From Caulobacteraceae bacterium UBA5005 (GTDB taxonomy: Bacteria > Pseudomonadota > Alphaproteobacteria > Caulobacterales > Caulobacteraceae): DNA of 38,386 bases. The position numbers and the translations under genes are program-made. This document shows, piece by piece, positions 14,429-21,768 of the stretch (positions within the stretch are counted from its first letter, which is position 1; the number at the start of each line of letters is the position of its first letter). The notes beneath the pieces are model-generated. The model did no database searches. It saw nothing but the letters and a program-made list of their open reading frames with translations, and was not told the DNA's origin. The stretch is taken from the NCBI GenBank assembly GCA_002398405.1, contig DGYN01000051.1, positions 567-38,952 on the forward strand. Direction: 5' to 3'.

Positions 14429-15154
14429 TCACATCAGCCCCAGGGCCTTGAAGCTCGCCACGCCGTCGCGGCCGACCACCAGGTGATCATGGACCGTCAG
14501 GCCCAGAGTGCGCGCCGCGTCGACGACCTGGCGGGTCATTTCGATATCGGCGTTGCTGGGGGTGGGATCGCCCGACGGGTGGTTGTGCACCAGGATCAGG
14601 GCGGCGGCGGAAACCTCCAGGGCGCGGCGGGCGATCTCGCGCGGATAGACGGGGGCGTGGTCGATGGTGCCCCTGTTCATCACCTCGTCGAGGATCAGCT
14701 GGTTTTTCTTGTCCAGGAACAGCACGCGGAACTGCTCACGCGGCTCGTTGGCGAGCGCCAGGCGCACATAGGCCAGCAATGCCGTCCAGGAGGAGATCAT
14801 CGTTCGCTTGGTCACCGTCTCGCGGCCAAGGCGCACCGCCGTTTCCTGGATCAAGGAGAGGTCAAGCGCCACCTGATCGCCGACGCCTGACACGGTCTTG
14901 AGTTCGGCGGGCGAGGCGGCCAGGACGGCGGCGAGGCTTCCGAACCTGGCGATCAGCGCCTTGGCTAGCGGCTTCACATCCCCGCGCGGGATCGAACGGA
15001 AGAGGTGCAATTCCAGGATCTCATAGTCAGGCAGGGCGGAAAGCCCGCGCCTGGCCCGGTCGCGCAACCGGTCGCGATGGCCGGCATAGTGCGGTGCAGC
15101 CTCGCCCCGCCAAAGCTCGCCCTGCAGTCCGGCGTCCTCAAGTCCCGCTCTCAT
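14429..15154 (-). CDS. radC: RadC family JAB-domain protein
   Basis: A 241-residue RadC/YicR-type protein. The N-terminal part has a helix-hairpin-helix-like region (LKTVSGVGDQVALDLSLI). The C-terminal JAB1/MPN-like domain carries the metal motif HNHPSGDPTPSNAD, complete with both His and the Asp, preceded by the conserved EQFRVLFLDKKNQLI strand. Despite the name, a role in DNA repair is not established for the family; a metal-dependent nuclease or peptidase activity is suggested by the motif. The start at ATG 15154 is the first in frame; there is no strong ribosome-binding site. It lies downstream of sfsA and map on the same strand, with a plus-strand oxygenase gene between. Confidence 0.93.
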   Translation of the reverse strand: MRAGLEDAGLQGELWRGEAAPHYAGHRDRLRDRARRGLSALPDYEILELHLFRSIPRGDVKPLAKALIARFGSLAAVLAASPAELKTVSGVGDQVALDLSLIQETAVRLGRETVTKRTMISSWTALLAYVRLALANEPREQFRVLFLDKKNQLILDEVMNRGTIDHAPVYPREIARRALEVSAAALILVHNHPSGDPTPSNADIEMTRQVVDAARTLGLTVHDHLVVGRDGVASFKALGLM

Positions 15155-15215
15155 GGGGCGGTAATGTTCCGCAAATGTTCTTGATTGGCAAGGGGGCCGC
15201 CTCTACCGTTTGGCG

Positions 15216-15881
15216 ATGCCGATTCCGCGCGCCTTGGAAACCGAGGGCTTTGTGGTCATTCCGGGTCCCTGCCGGGACATCGCCCTGCTGCCGGCCGCCT
15301 ATGACACCTTCGTGGCCGCCGCCGATCCGGCGAGCGTCAAGACAGGGTCCACCAGCATCCGCGTGTCAGGCCTCGTCAACGGCGGTCCCGCCTTCGATCC
15401 CATCTATGTCCACCCGCCGCTCCTCGCCGCCGCCCAGGCGGTGATCGCGGCGCCCTTCAAGCTGAGCGCCTTCCATGCCCGCACGCTTAGGCCAGGCGTC
15501 GCGGCCGAGGCCCTGCACCAGGACTTTGCGCCTGTGGCCGGCGGCTGGCCGATGGTCGGCTTTATCCTGATGATCGACGCTTTTACGGAGGATAATGGCG
15601 CCACCCGTTTCCTGCCGGGCTCGCAGGGCCGCCCGGAGGTCGGGGCCGAGCCCCTCGGTCTATACCAGGCCTGCGGGCCCGCGGGTTCGATGGTCCTGTA
15701 CAACGGCTCGGTCTGGCACGGTCATGGCGCGAACCTCACCGGCCTTCCCCGGCGGTCGATCCAGGGCGCGCTCATCCGGCGGGATCAGCAATCGTCGGTG
15801 GACCATGCGGCGCTGACCCTGCCGCAGACGCGGGCACGGCTGAGCGATGTCGCGCTCAAACTGCTGGGTAATGCGCCCTAG
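15216..15881 (+). CDS. Phytanoyl-CoA dioxygenase (PhyH) family protein
   Basis: A 221-residue member of the PhyH family of Fe(II)/2-oxoglutarate oxygenases. The facial triad is visible as His101-x-Asp103 in ALHQDF and His168 or His170 in VWHGHGAN, with Arg180 (LPRRSIQGA) as the likely 2-oxoglutarate ligand. IDAFTEDNGATRFLPGSQ is the strongly conserved central block. Members hydroxylate lipids and many secondary metabolites, so the substrate is open. I chose ATG 15216; the TTG at 15210 is only two codons upstream. No good ribosome-binding site is visible. It is convergent with map, the two stop codons interlocking in a single CTAG. Confidence 0.85.
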   Translation: MPIPRALETEGFVVIPGPCRDIALLPAAYDTFVAAADPASVKTGSTSIRVSGLVNGGPAFDPIYVHPPLLAAAQAVIAAPFKLSAFHARTLRPGVAAEALHQDFAPVAGGWPMVGFILMIDAFTEDNGATRFLPGSQGRPEVGAEPLGLYQACGPAGSMVLYNGSVWHGHGANLTGLPRRSIQGALIRRDQQSSVDHAALTLPQTRARLSDVALKLLGNAP

Positions 15882-16696
15882 ACGCCCGGCCGGAACAGGT
15901 CCGAGACGGTGAAGATCTCCACTCCCGTCTCGGTGACGCCGCAGGAATGCTCGCACTGGGCGGAGAGGGACTTGTCCCTGGTCACCGCAGTCCAGCCGTC
16001 GTTCAGCACCTTCACCTCATAGCGGCCGAGGTTCACCATCGGCTCGACGGTGAAGAACATGCCGGGGCGCAGTTCGGGGCCGGTCCCGGGCTTGCCGTAG
16101 TGCAGGATATTGGGGTTGTCGTGGAAGATCTGGCCAAGGCCGTGGCCGCAGAAATCCCGCACCACTGAGCAGCGCTGGCTCTCCACATAGGCCTGGATGG
16201 CGTGGCCGATATCGCCGGTGGTGGCGCCGGGCTTGATGGCCGCGAGGCCCCGCGCCATGCCCTCATAGGTGACGTCCACCAGGCGCCGCGCCTTGGGCGA
16301 GATGTCGCCCACCGGATACATGCGGCTGGTGTCGCCGTGCCAGCCGTCGACGATCACGGTCACGTCGATATTGGCGATGTCGCCGGATGAGAGGCGCATA
16401 TTGGTCCTGGTGCCCGGAATGCCGTGACAGACCACATGATTTGGCGAGATGCAGACCGTGTGGGTGTAGCCCTTGTAGAACAGGCAGGCCGGATAGGCGC
16501 CGTGGTCGAGGATGAACTCGCGGGCCAGGTCGTCGAGGTAGGCCGTCTCCACGCCGGGAACGACGTGGGGAATGAGCATGTCCAGGCACTGGGCGGCCAG
16601 GCGGCCAGCCTTGCGCATACCTTCAAAGGCTTCCGGCCCATGAAGGCGGATGCCCTGGCCCCTCGTGGGCGTGTCGATGGTGTCGAGGGTGTTCAT
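15878..16696 (-). CDS. map: Type I methionine aminopeptidase
   Basis: Map removes the initiator methionine from nascent proteins. The 272-residue protein shows all five metal ligands with the spacing of the E. coli enzyme: Asp111 (NIDVTV), Asp122 (WHGDTS), His185 (CGHGLG), Glu218 (FTVEPM) and Glu249 (SAQCEH). The final motif reads SAQCEHSCGVTETG instead of the more usual SAQFEHTVLVT form, but the ligands are intact. The start is ATG 16696, nine bases after the sfsA stop, so the two are probably coupled. The 3' end interlocks with the PhyH gene. An N-terminal extension of about 14 residues precedes the catalytic domain, as in other alphaproteobacteria. Confidence 0.95.
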   Translation of the reverse strand: MNTLDTIDTPTRGQGIRLHGPEAFEGMRKAGRLAAQCLDMLIPHVVPGVETAYLDDLAREFILDHGAYPACLFYKGYTHTVCISPNHVVCHGIPGTRTNMRLSSGDIANIDVTVIVDGWHGDTSRMYPVGDISPKARRLVDVTYEGMARGLAAIKPGATTGDIGHAIQAYVESQRCSVVRDFCGHGLGQIFHDNPNILHYGKPGTGPELRPGMFFTVEPMVNLGRYEVKVLNDGWTAVTRDKSLSAQCEHSCGVTETGVEIFTVSDLFRPGV

Positions 16697-16705
16697 GGGT
16701 CTAGT

Positions 16706-17416
16706 CTAGCAACCCTTGCGGTTCCAGGGAATGCGCCGATCGACGCGGACGCCGTCGGGGCTGGTCGTACACCGATAGGGCAGCACCTCGACCCCGGCAT
16801 CCGCGGCCTGATCCAGGGCCGCGGCGAAGGCGGGGTCCAGGTCTCGGCAGGCGGAAAAGGCTTCGCAGTCCTCGCGCTGGACGGTGAAAAGCACGACCGC
16901 CCGTTCGCCGGCCGCGACCATGGCTGCCAGTTCGCGCAGGTGTTTGGCGGAGCGGGCCGCCACGCAGTCAGGGAATTCGGCCAGGCCCTTGGTGCGGGAA
17001 AGCTGGCAGTTCTTGATCTCCAGCCAGCAGCGGGGCCGGCCGTCGGCCTCCAGCAGGAAGTCGACGCGGCTGGCTTCCCCGTACTTCACCTCGCGGCGGT
17101 GGCTTGAATAGCCGGTCAGTTCGGGGATCAGGTCCTCCGCCAGGGCCTCGGCGACGACGCGGTTGGGGACCATGGTGTTGATCCCGGCCAGGGCGCCCAT
17201 CGATTCCACCAGTTCAAGGGTGTGGGGCAGTTTGCGGGTGGCGCTCTCGATGCGGCTCACCCAGACGACGGAGCCCGGCGCGTTGACCCCCAGCATCGAG
17301 CCGGGGTTGGGGCAATGGGCGGTGATCGCCGTGCCGTCATCCAGCATCACGTCGGCGAAGAACCGCTTGTAGCGCTGGACCAGGACGCCGCGCTGAAGGG
17401 GAGACGGAAACTGCAT
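16706..17416 (-). CDS. sfsA: SfsA family DNA/RNA nuclease-like protein
   Basis: A 236-residue SfsA protein. It starts with the OB-like region (QRGVLVQRYKRFFADVML) and HCPNPGSMLG, and continues with a PD-(D/E)XK-type core seen as SRVDFLLE followed by CWLEIKNCQL. SfsA was named for a sugar-fermentation-stimulation phenotype in E. coli and binds DNA; a nuclease role is suggested by the fold. Length is normal. The start is ATG 17416, only 19 bp from the divergent ATG of the CinA-N-like gene, so its promoter must lie within or against the neighbouring coding region. It is followed by map after 9 bp. Confidence 0.95.
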   Translation of the reverse strand: MQFPSPLQRGVLVQRYKRFFADVMLDDGTAITAHCPNPGSMLGVNAPGSVVWVSRIESATRKLPHTLELVESMGALAGINTMVPNRVVAEALAEDLIPELTGYSSHRREVKYGEASRVDFLLEADGRPRCWLEIKNCQLSRTKGLAEFPDCVAARSAKHLRELAAMVAAGERAVVLFTVQREDCEAFSACRDLDPAFAAALDQAADAGVEVLPYRCTTSPDGVRVDRRIPWNRKGC

Positions 17417-17435
17417 CGGCTGTTACTTAAGGCCC

Positions 17436-18200
17436 ATGACCCCTGCCGCAACCCGCGTCACCGCCGCCGTCCTGATCATCGGCGATGAAATCCTGTCCGG
17501 CCGCACCCAGGACACCAATCTCAACACCATCGCCAAGTTCTTCGGCCAGCACGGCATCGACCTGTGCGAAGCGCGCGTGGTGGGCGATATCCAGGAGGAG
17601 ATCGTGGCGGCGATCAACGCCCTGCGGTCCCGGTATGACTATCTGATCACCACCGGCGGCATCGGGCCGACCCATGACGACATCACCGCCGACTGCGTGG
17701 CGGCGGCCTTTGGGGTGGAACTCTATGAACACCCCGAGATCATGGCCCTGCTGACCAAGCGCTGGGGCGACGAGGTCAACGCCGCCCGCCGCCGGATGGC
17801 GCGGGTGCCCGACGGCGGCTTTTTGATCAAGAACCCGGTGCAGGGCCCGCCGGGCTTTGGCATCGGCAATGTCTTCACCCTGGCGGGTGTCCCCCTGATC
17901 ATGCGCGGCATGCTGGAGGATGTCGGACCCCGGCTGAAGGGCGGGGCGGTGGTGGTCTCGCGCACCCTGCGCGTCGACGGTTCGGGCGAGGGGATCATCG
18001 CCGCGCCCCTGGAAAGCGTTGCCAAGGCCCACCCGGACCTGTCTCTGGGCAGCTATCCGTTCTTCGGCGAGGCGGGGTTTGGATCGCACCTCGTCATCCG
18101 CGGCCGCGACCCGGCGGAGGTGGATGCGACGGTGGACGAGCTGTCAGAGGCCCTTCGCGCCGCCGGCATCGACAAGCTCACCGCCGTGGCGACGCCCTAG
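17436..18200 (+). CDS. Molybdopterin-binding (CinA N-terminal/MoaB-like) protein
   Basis: A 254-residue protein made of the MoCF_biosynth domain: AAVLIIGDEILSGRTQDTN at the start, and TTGGIGPTHDDITADCVA, the molybdopterin-binding loop. It corresponds to the CinA N-terminal region ('competence/damage-inducible protein A') without the C-terminal nicotinamide-nucleotide amidase domain. Proteins of this stand-alone type are widespread in alphaproteobacteria and their role is not settled. The start at ATG 17436 is close to the divergent sfsA start. It is convergent with the small membrane-protein gene, with stops interlocking in a CTAG. Confidence 0.88.
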   Translation: MTPAATRVTAAVLIIGDEILSGRTQDTNLNTIAKFFGQHGIDLCEARVVGDIQEEIVAAINALRSRYDYLITTGGIGPTHDDITADCVAAAFGVELYEHPEIMALLTKRWGDEVNAARRRMARVPDGGFLIKNPVQGPPGFGIGNVFTLAGVPLIMRGMLEDVGPRLKGGAVVVSRTLRVDGSGEGIIAAPLESVAKAHPDLSLGSYPFFGEAGFGSHLVIRGRDPAEVDATVDELSEALRAAGIDKLTAVATP

Positions 18201-18430
18201 CTCACCCGCGCCACGATCCAGCCCATCAATCCCGCGCAGATCAGCCCGCCGACCATGCCCGGCAGCTCGAAGGCAAGCCAGCCCGTGATCGTGAACAGGA
18301 AGGCCACCGGCCAGATGGTCCGGACGCCTTTCATCATGCCGACAAAAGTGTGAGTCGCGACGAAGCCGACACTGGCCCCCAGGAAGATCCAGGCGCCGAT
18401 CAGCATCAGTGGTTTTAGCTCGATACTCAT
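18197..18430 (-). CDS. Small hydrophobic membrane protein, unknown function
   Basis: A 77-residue protein starting MSIELKPLMLIGAW at ATG 18430, preceded by GGTGGA. It has about three hydrophobic segments (residues 8-28, 40-55 and 57-75: SVGFVATHTF, WPVAFLFTITGWLAFELPG, MVGGLICAGLMGWIVARV) separated by a short basic loop (KGVRT). I do not recognise the family. Its stop interlocks with that of the neighbouring CinA-N-like gene. It is divergent from tRNA-Leu across an intergenic region containing a palindrome. Confidence 0.65.
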   Translation of the reverse strand: MSIELKPLMLIGAWIFLGASVGFVATHTFVGMMKGVRTIWPVAFLFTITGWLAFELPGMVGGLICAGLMGWIVARVS

Positions 18431-18487
18431 GATCCACCCCGACGGGATCATTTACTGAACGCCTCACGCTGCGCCCGATTACTGAAA

Positions 18488-18512
18488 TTCCAACAAACGT
18501 TTATGGTTGGAA
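18488..18512. promoter_or_regulatory. Inverted repeat upstream of tRNA-Leu
   Basis: TTCCAAC at 18488-18494 and GTTGGAA at 18506-18512 are perfect inverted 7-mers separated by 11 bases, with the palindrome AAACGTTT inside. It lies 36 bp before tRNA-Leu and 58 bp before the divergent small membrane-protein gene. It could be an operator or a hairpin; no known regulator is recognised. Confidence 0.35.
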
Positions 18513-18547
18513 GGGATTCATTCTAAAGCCCTGTTAGGCAAGCCGTC

Positions 18548-18636
18548 GCGGGCGTGGCGGAATTGGTAGACGCAACGGACTTAAAATCCGTCGGGAGGAA
18601 ACTCCCATGCCGGTTCGAGTCCGGCCGCCCGCACCA
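18548..18636 (+). tRNA. tRNA-Leu(UAA)
   Basis: A complete class II tRNA. The acceptor stem GCGGGCG/CGCCCGC is perfect. The D-arm is followed by the anticodon stem ACGGA/TCCGT with loop CTTAAAA, whose anticodon TAA (18582-18584) reads leucine UUA. A long variable arm and T-arm GCCGG-TTCGAGT-CCGGC follow. The discriminator is A, as required for leucine, and the 3' CCA (18634-18636) is encoded. In a GC-rich genome UUA codons are rare, which makes this a low-demand isoacceptor. Confidence 0.97.
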
Positions 18637-18659
18637 GCCTTCGCCAAAGCCAAGGTGAC

Positions 18660-19553
18660 CTACGCCGCCGCGCAGACTTCGCGCACGCAGGATCGCAGCC
18701 AACGGTGAGCGGGATCAGCGTCCATCCGCGGATGCCACAGCATGGATACGGTGAACTCCGTGGCCGGCATGGGGAGGGAAAAGCTGGTCATTCCCTTGCG
18801 AAGATTACGCGTGTGGCGGTCCGGCACGGTTGCGATCAAGTCGGAGTCGCGGGCCAGGGCGAGGGCCGCCGAGAAGCCGCTGACGACCGAGCATACATCC
18901 CGCTTGAGGCCAGCGGGCAGGAAGGGCAGGTCGACGGCGTCGGCTTCGAGGCCGTTGCGCGACACCACGACGTGCCGGCCCTCCAGGTAGTCGCCGCGCG
19001 TCATGCCTCCAGCGTCGAGCGCATGACCCTTGCGCACGACGCAAACCAACCGGTCCCGAAACAGGCCCTGGGTGCGCACCTCCGGCCCCAGGTGTTCTTC
19101 CACCACCGCGGTCTCAAGGTCGACCAGCCCCTCCCGCAAGGGGGCGCTGTCCTTGTTCAGCTTATGGATGAAGTTCAGCCGCACGCCTGGCGCCTCAGCG
19201 CCCACCCGCGCCAGGAGGCGGGCGCCGAAGCTCTCTATAAAGCCGTCGCTGGTGCGAAGGGTGAAGGTGCGATCGACGGTCGCCAGATCTATGAGCTCTT
19301 CGGGGCGCAGCACGGACTCCGCCTCCTCGACCAATTGGCGGACCCGCTCCCGCAAGGCGATGGCTCTGGGCGTCGCCACCAAACCGCGCCCCGCGCGGAC
19401 AAGAAGCGGATCACCTGTAGCTTTCCGCAGGCGGGCCAGGGCGCGACTGGTCGCTGACGCGCTCAGGCGCAGCCGCTTGGCGGCGCCCGCGACACTGCCT
19501 TCCGACAACAGGACGTTGAGGGTGGTGAGAAGGTTCAAGTCCACCGGCTGCAT
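18660..19553 (-). CDS. LysR-family transcriptional regulator
   Basis: A 297-residue LysR protein. The N-terminal winged helix-turn-helix (about residues 1-60) reads MQPVDLNLLTTLNVLLSEGS and AAKRLRLSASATSRALARLR, the latter being the recognition helix region. The rest is the periplasmic-binding-protein-like effector domain. LNFIHKLNKDSAPLREGLVDLE resembles the NodD/PcpR subgroup with its LREGxVDLE pattern. The start is ATG 19553. It is divergent from the cupin and MFS genes, and a dyad typical for LysR operators lies in the 128-bp gap. By family rule it probably controls that pair and represses itself. The inducer is unknown. Confidence 0.93.
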   Translation of the reverse strand: MQPVDLNLLTTLNVLLSEGSVAGAAKRLRLSASATSRALARLRKATGDPLLVRAGRGLVATPRAIALRERVRQLVEEAESVLRPEELIDLATVDRTFTLRTSDGFIESFGARLLARVGAEAPGVRLNFIHKLNKDSAPLREGLVDLETAVVEEHLGPEVRTQGLFRDRLVCVVRKGHALDAGGMTRGDYLEGRHVVVSRNGLEADAVDLPFLPAGLKRDVCSVVSGFSAALALARDSDLIATVPDRHTRNLRKGMTSFSLPMPATEFTVSMLWHPRMDADPAHRWLRSCVREVCAAA

Positions 19554-19584
19554 GACCCATGCTTAGCACAGGATCCGCCCATAT

Positions 19585-19620
19585 GCAGCGTCAAACGCAA
19601 TGATAATTTGCGAATGCTGC
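19585..19620. promoter_or_regulatory. Candidate LysR operator in the divergent promoter region
   Basis: CGCAA (19596-19600) and TTGCG (19608-19612) are perfect inverted arms around TGATAAT, flanked by GCAGC (19585-19589) and GCTGC (19616-19620). It is A+T-rich at the centre and placed between the LysR gene and its divergent neighbours, as is usual for LysR binding sites. Confidence 0.45.
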
Positions 19621-19681
19621 GCGTTCCGCCTCATCTCGAGGCCTCATACCCTGTGGCCGGCATCAATCACAGGAGACGGCC

Positions 19682-20227
19682 ATGGGCGACAGTTCGCTGC
19701 AAAACTTCATCGAAGGCGTCAGGAGCGCCTGGGGTCCGCTGACCAGCGAACTGGTGGCGGCAAGCCGCGCGCAGGCTGAACAGCTGGTGCGAGCTTCGCC
19801 CGCCGAGCCATGGCTGGCGCAACTCCATCGGGATCAGCCCGCCAGCCAGGAGCTCTACCGCGATCCCGGCCACGGGTTCATCCTGCTCGCCCACACCGAG
19901 CCGGGCGGTCTCTATCGTCCGCCGCACGACCATGGCCGCAGCTGGGTGATCTACGCGGTTCAGAGCGGCGAGATGGAGATGCGCACCTACGCACGGGTCG
20001 AGGACCCGGAGACAGGCGTGCGGCTGGTTCAACGGGACAGCAGGATCGTCCGGGCGGGCGAAGCCCAGGCCTATCTGCCCGGCGATATTCATGACACCCG
20101 CTGCCTGACGGAACAGGCCTTGCTGTACCGCTTCACCGAGCGGGACCTGCGCGTCGAGGACCGCCAGGAGCATCGCCTGACGCGCTATCAGCAGCGCAAT
20201 GGCGTCTGGACGGTAGAGGCGAAATGA
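19682..20227 (+). CDS. Thiol-dioxygenase-like cupin protein
   Basis: A 181-residue single-cupin protein. The iron site pattern of the cysteine/mercaptopropionate dioxygenase class is visible: His82 and His84 in PPHDHGRSWVIYAVQSGE, and His137 in YLPGDIHDT. The usual follow-on Arg/Tyr pattern is not resolvable by eye. CDO enzymes oxidise a thiol to a sulfinate with O2. This protein is a relative, and whether it uses cysteine is not shown by the sequence. The start is ATG 19682 with AGGAGA upstream. The MFS gene follows with a 4-base ATGA overlap, so the two are made together. Both are divergent from the LysR gene. Confidence 0.75.
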   Translation: MGDSSLQNFIEGVRSAWGPLTSELVAASRAQAEQLVRASPAEPWLAQLHRDQPASQELYRDPGHGFILLAHTEPGGLYRPPHDHGRSWVIYAVQSGEMEMRTYARVEDPETGVRLVQRDSRIVRAGEAQAYLPGDIHDTRCLTEQALLYRFTERDLRVEDRQEHRLTRYQQRNGVWTVEAK

Positions 20228-21594
20228 CCGCCGGCCCGGTCCAGTTTGCCGCCGGCGGGCTAAGCCAACCCCGGCGGGGGTTGGCGATCGCCGCCGTCCT
20301 GTCGGCCATGAGCCTGGTGGTCCTGGACGCCGGCATGGCCAACGTCGCCCTGCCGACCCTGGCGCGTGTCCTGCAGGTTCCGCCCGCTCAGACGGTGCTG
20401 GTCATCACGGCCTACCAGTTGGCCCTGGTGATGATGTTGTTTCCCTGCGCCGCCCTGGGCGAGCGGTTTGGAAATCGGCGGGTATTCCAGGCGGGCGCCG
20501 GCGTGTTCGTTGTGGGATCCATCCTGTGCGCGCTGGCGCCAAGCCTTCCGCTGCTGGTCGCCGCTCGCTTCCTGCAGGGCCTGGGGGGCGCCGCCGTTAT
20601 GGCCCTGGGCGTCGCCCTGCTCCGGTTTAGTGTTCCGCGGGACCAGTTCGGCGCCGCAGTGGGATGGAACGCCTTGACGGTCGCCATTGCCTCGGCCGCG
20701 GCTCCAACACTCGGGGCGTTGATCGTCGCTCGCCTCGATTGGCCGTGGCTGTTCCTGATCAACCTGCCCGTGGGCGCCATAGCTCTTGTGGCGGCGCGCG
20801 CCCTTCCGGCCGTCGCGCCCACATCCAAAGCCTTGGACTTGGTCAGCCTCGCCTTGAACGGCGCGGTATTCGCCCTGCTGGTCCTGGGGGCTGAAGCGCT
20901 GCCGAAATCGGCGCCAGCCAGCGCCGTCCTAGGCGGGGCTGGGTTGCTGGCGTTGACGCTCCTGCTGCGCCGGGAGGCCTCGAAGGCCGCTCCGCTCGTG
21001 CCTATCGACCTATTGCGCGACCGCTCCTTCCGGATTTCGGTGATCGCCTCGGTGTGCTGCTTCATCGGTCAGGCGGCGGGCATGATCGCCTTGCCGTTCT
21101 ATCTCCAGCACGACTTTGGGCAAACGCTGCTGGCGGCGGGCCTTTACATGTCGGCCTGGCCGCTTGCCGTAGCCGTGACGTCCGTCTTTGCGGGTCCACT
21201 TTCCGATCGGATGCCGACGGCCTGGCTGTGCGCCATGGGTGGCGCGCTCCTGGCTATGGGGCTGGGCCTTGTCGCCGTCTGGCCCCGCCAAGGCGGTCCG
21301 TATCCGCTGGCTGGATTCGCGGCGCTCTGCGGGGTGGGGTTCGGCCTCTTCCAGACCCCCAACAACCGCAACATGTTCATGTCGGCCCCCTCCGCCCGGA
21401 GCGGGGCGGCAGGCAGCCTGCAAGGCGCCGCCCGCCTCACCGGCCAGACGAGCGGCGCAGTCCTGATGACGTTGCTCTTCGGGCTCGCGCCCTTCACGAG
21501 CGCGCCTCGCACCGGGCTGGCGATCGGAGCCGCCTTTGTTCTCGCCGCCGGCGGGGTGAGCATCCTGAGGTCGCCAAGGGTTGGGTCGGCCTGA
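20224..21594 (+). CDS. MFS exporter of the DHA2 (EmrB/QacA) type
   Basis: A 456-residue MFS protein of the DHA2 class, which usually has 14 helices and works by proton antiport. The N-terminal motifs VVLDAGMANVALPTL (motif D1-like) and ALGERFGNRRVFQAG (signature A) are visible, followed by RFLQGLGGAAVMALGVALLR and GWNALTVAIASAAAPTLGALI, the antiporter motif C region. Such proteins export toxic compounds or metabolites. It overlaps the cupin gene by ATGA and has the same regulator, so it may export the cupin's product or substrate. This is an inference; the sequence does not identify the cargo. Confidence 0.88.
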   Translation: MTAGPVQFAAGGLSQPRRGLAIAAVLSAMSLVVLDAGMANVALPTLARVLQVPPAQTVLVITAYQLALVMMLFPCAALGERFGNRRVFQAGAGVFVVGSILCALAPSLPLLVAARFLQGLGGAAVMALGVALLRFSVPRDQFGAAVGWNALTVAIASAAAPTLGALIVARLDWPWLFLINLPVGAIALVAARALPAVAPTSKALDLVSLALNGAVFALLVLGAEALPKSAPASAVLGGAGLLALTLLLRREASKAAPLVPIDLLRDRSFRISVIASVCCFIGQAAGMIALPFYLQHDFGQTLLAAGLYMSAWPLAVAVTSVFAGPLSDRMPTAWLCAMGGALLAMGLGLVAVWPRQGGPYPLAGFAALCGVGFGLFQTPNNRNMFMSAPSARSGAAGSLQGAARLTGQTSGAVLMTLLFGLAPFTSAPRTGLAIGAAFVLAAGGVSILRSPRVGSA

Positions 21595-21768
21595 ATCCAC
21601 CGAACGCCGATCCGACGCCCGTGAGGTCGCTCACATTCCCCAGCTCTTTCCAGCCTTTCGCCATATTCCCGGGCTGAGCGCTTCAGGGAGCGGCGAACAC
21701 AGATACGCTAGTGGCCGAATTCTTCGGCTGCTAATCGATCAGACCAAACCGCCGCCCGTGAGACGATT

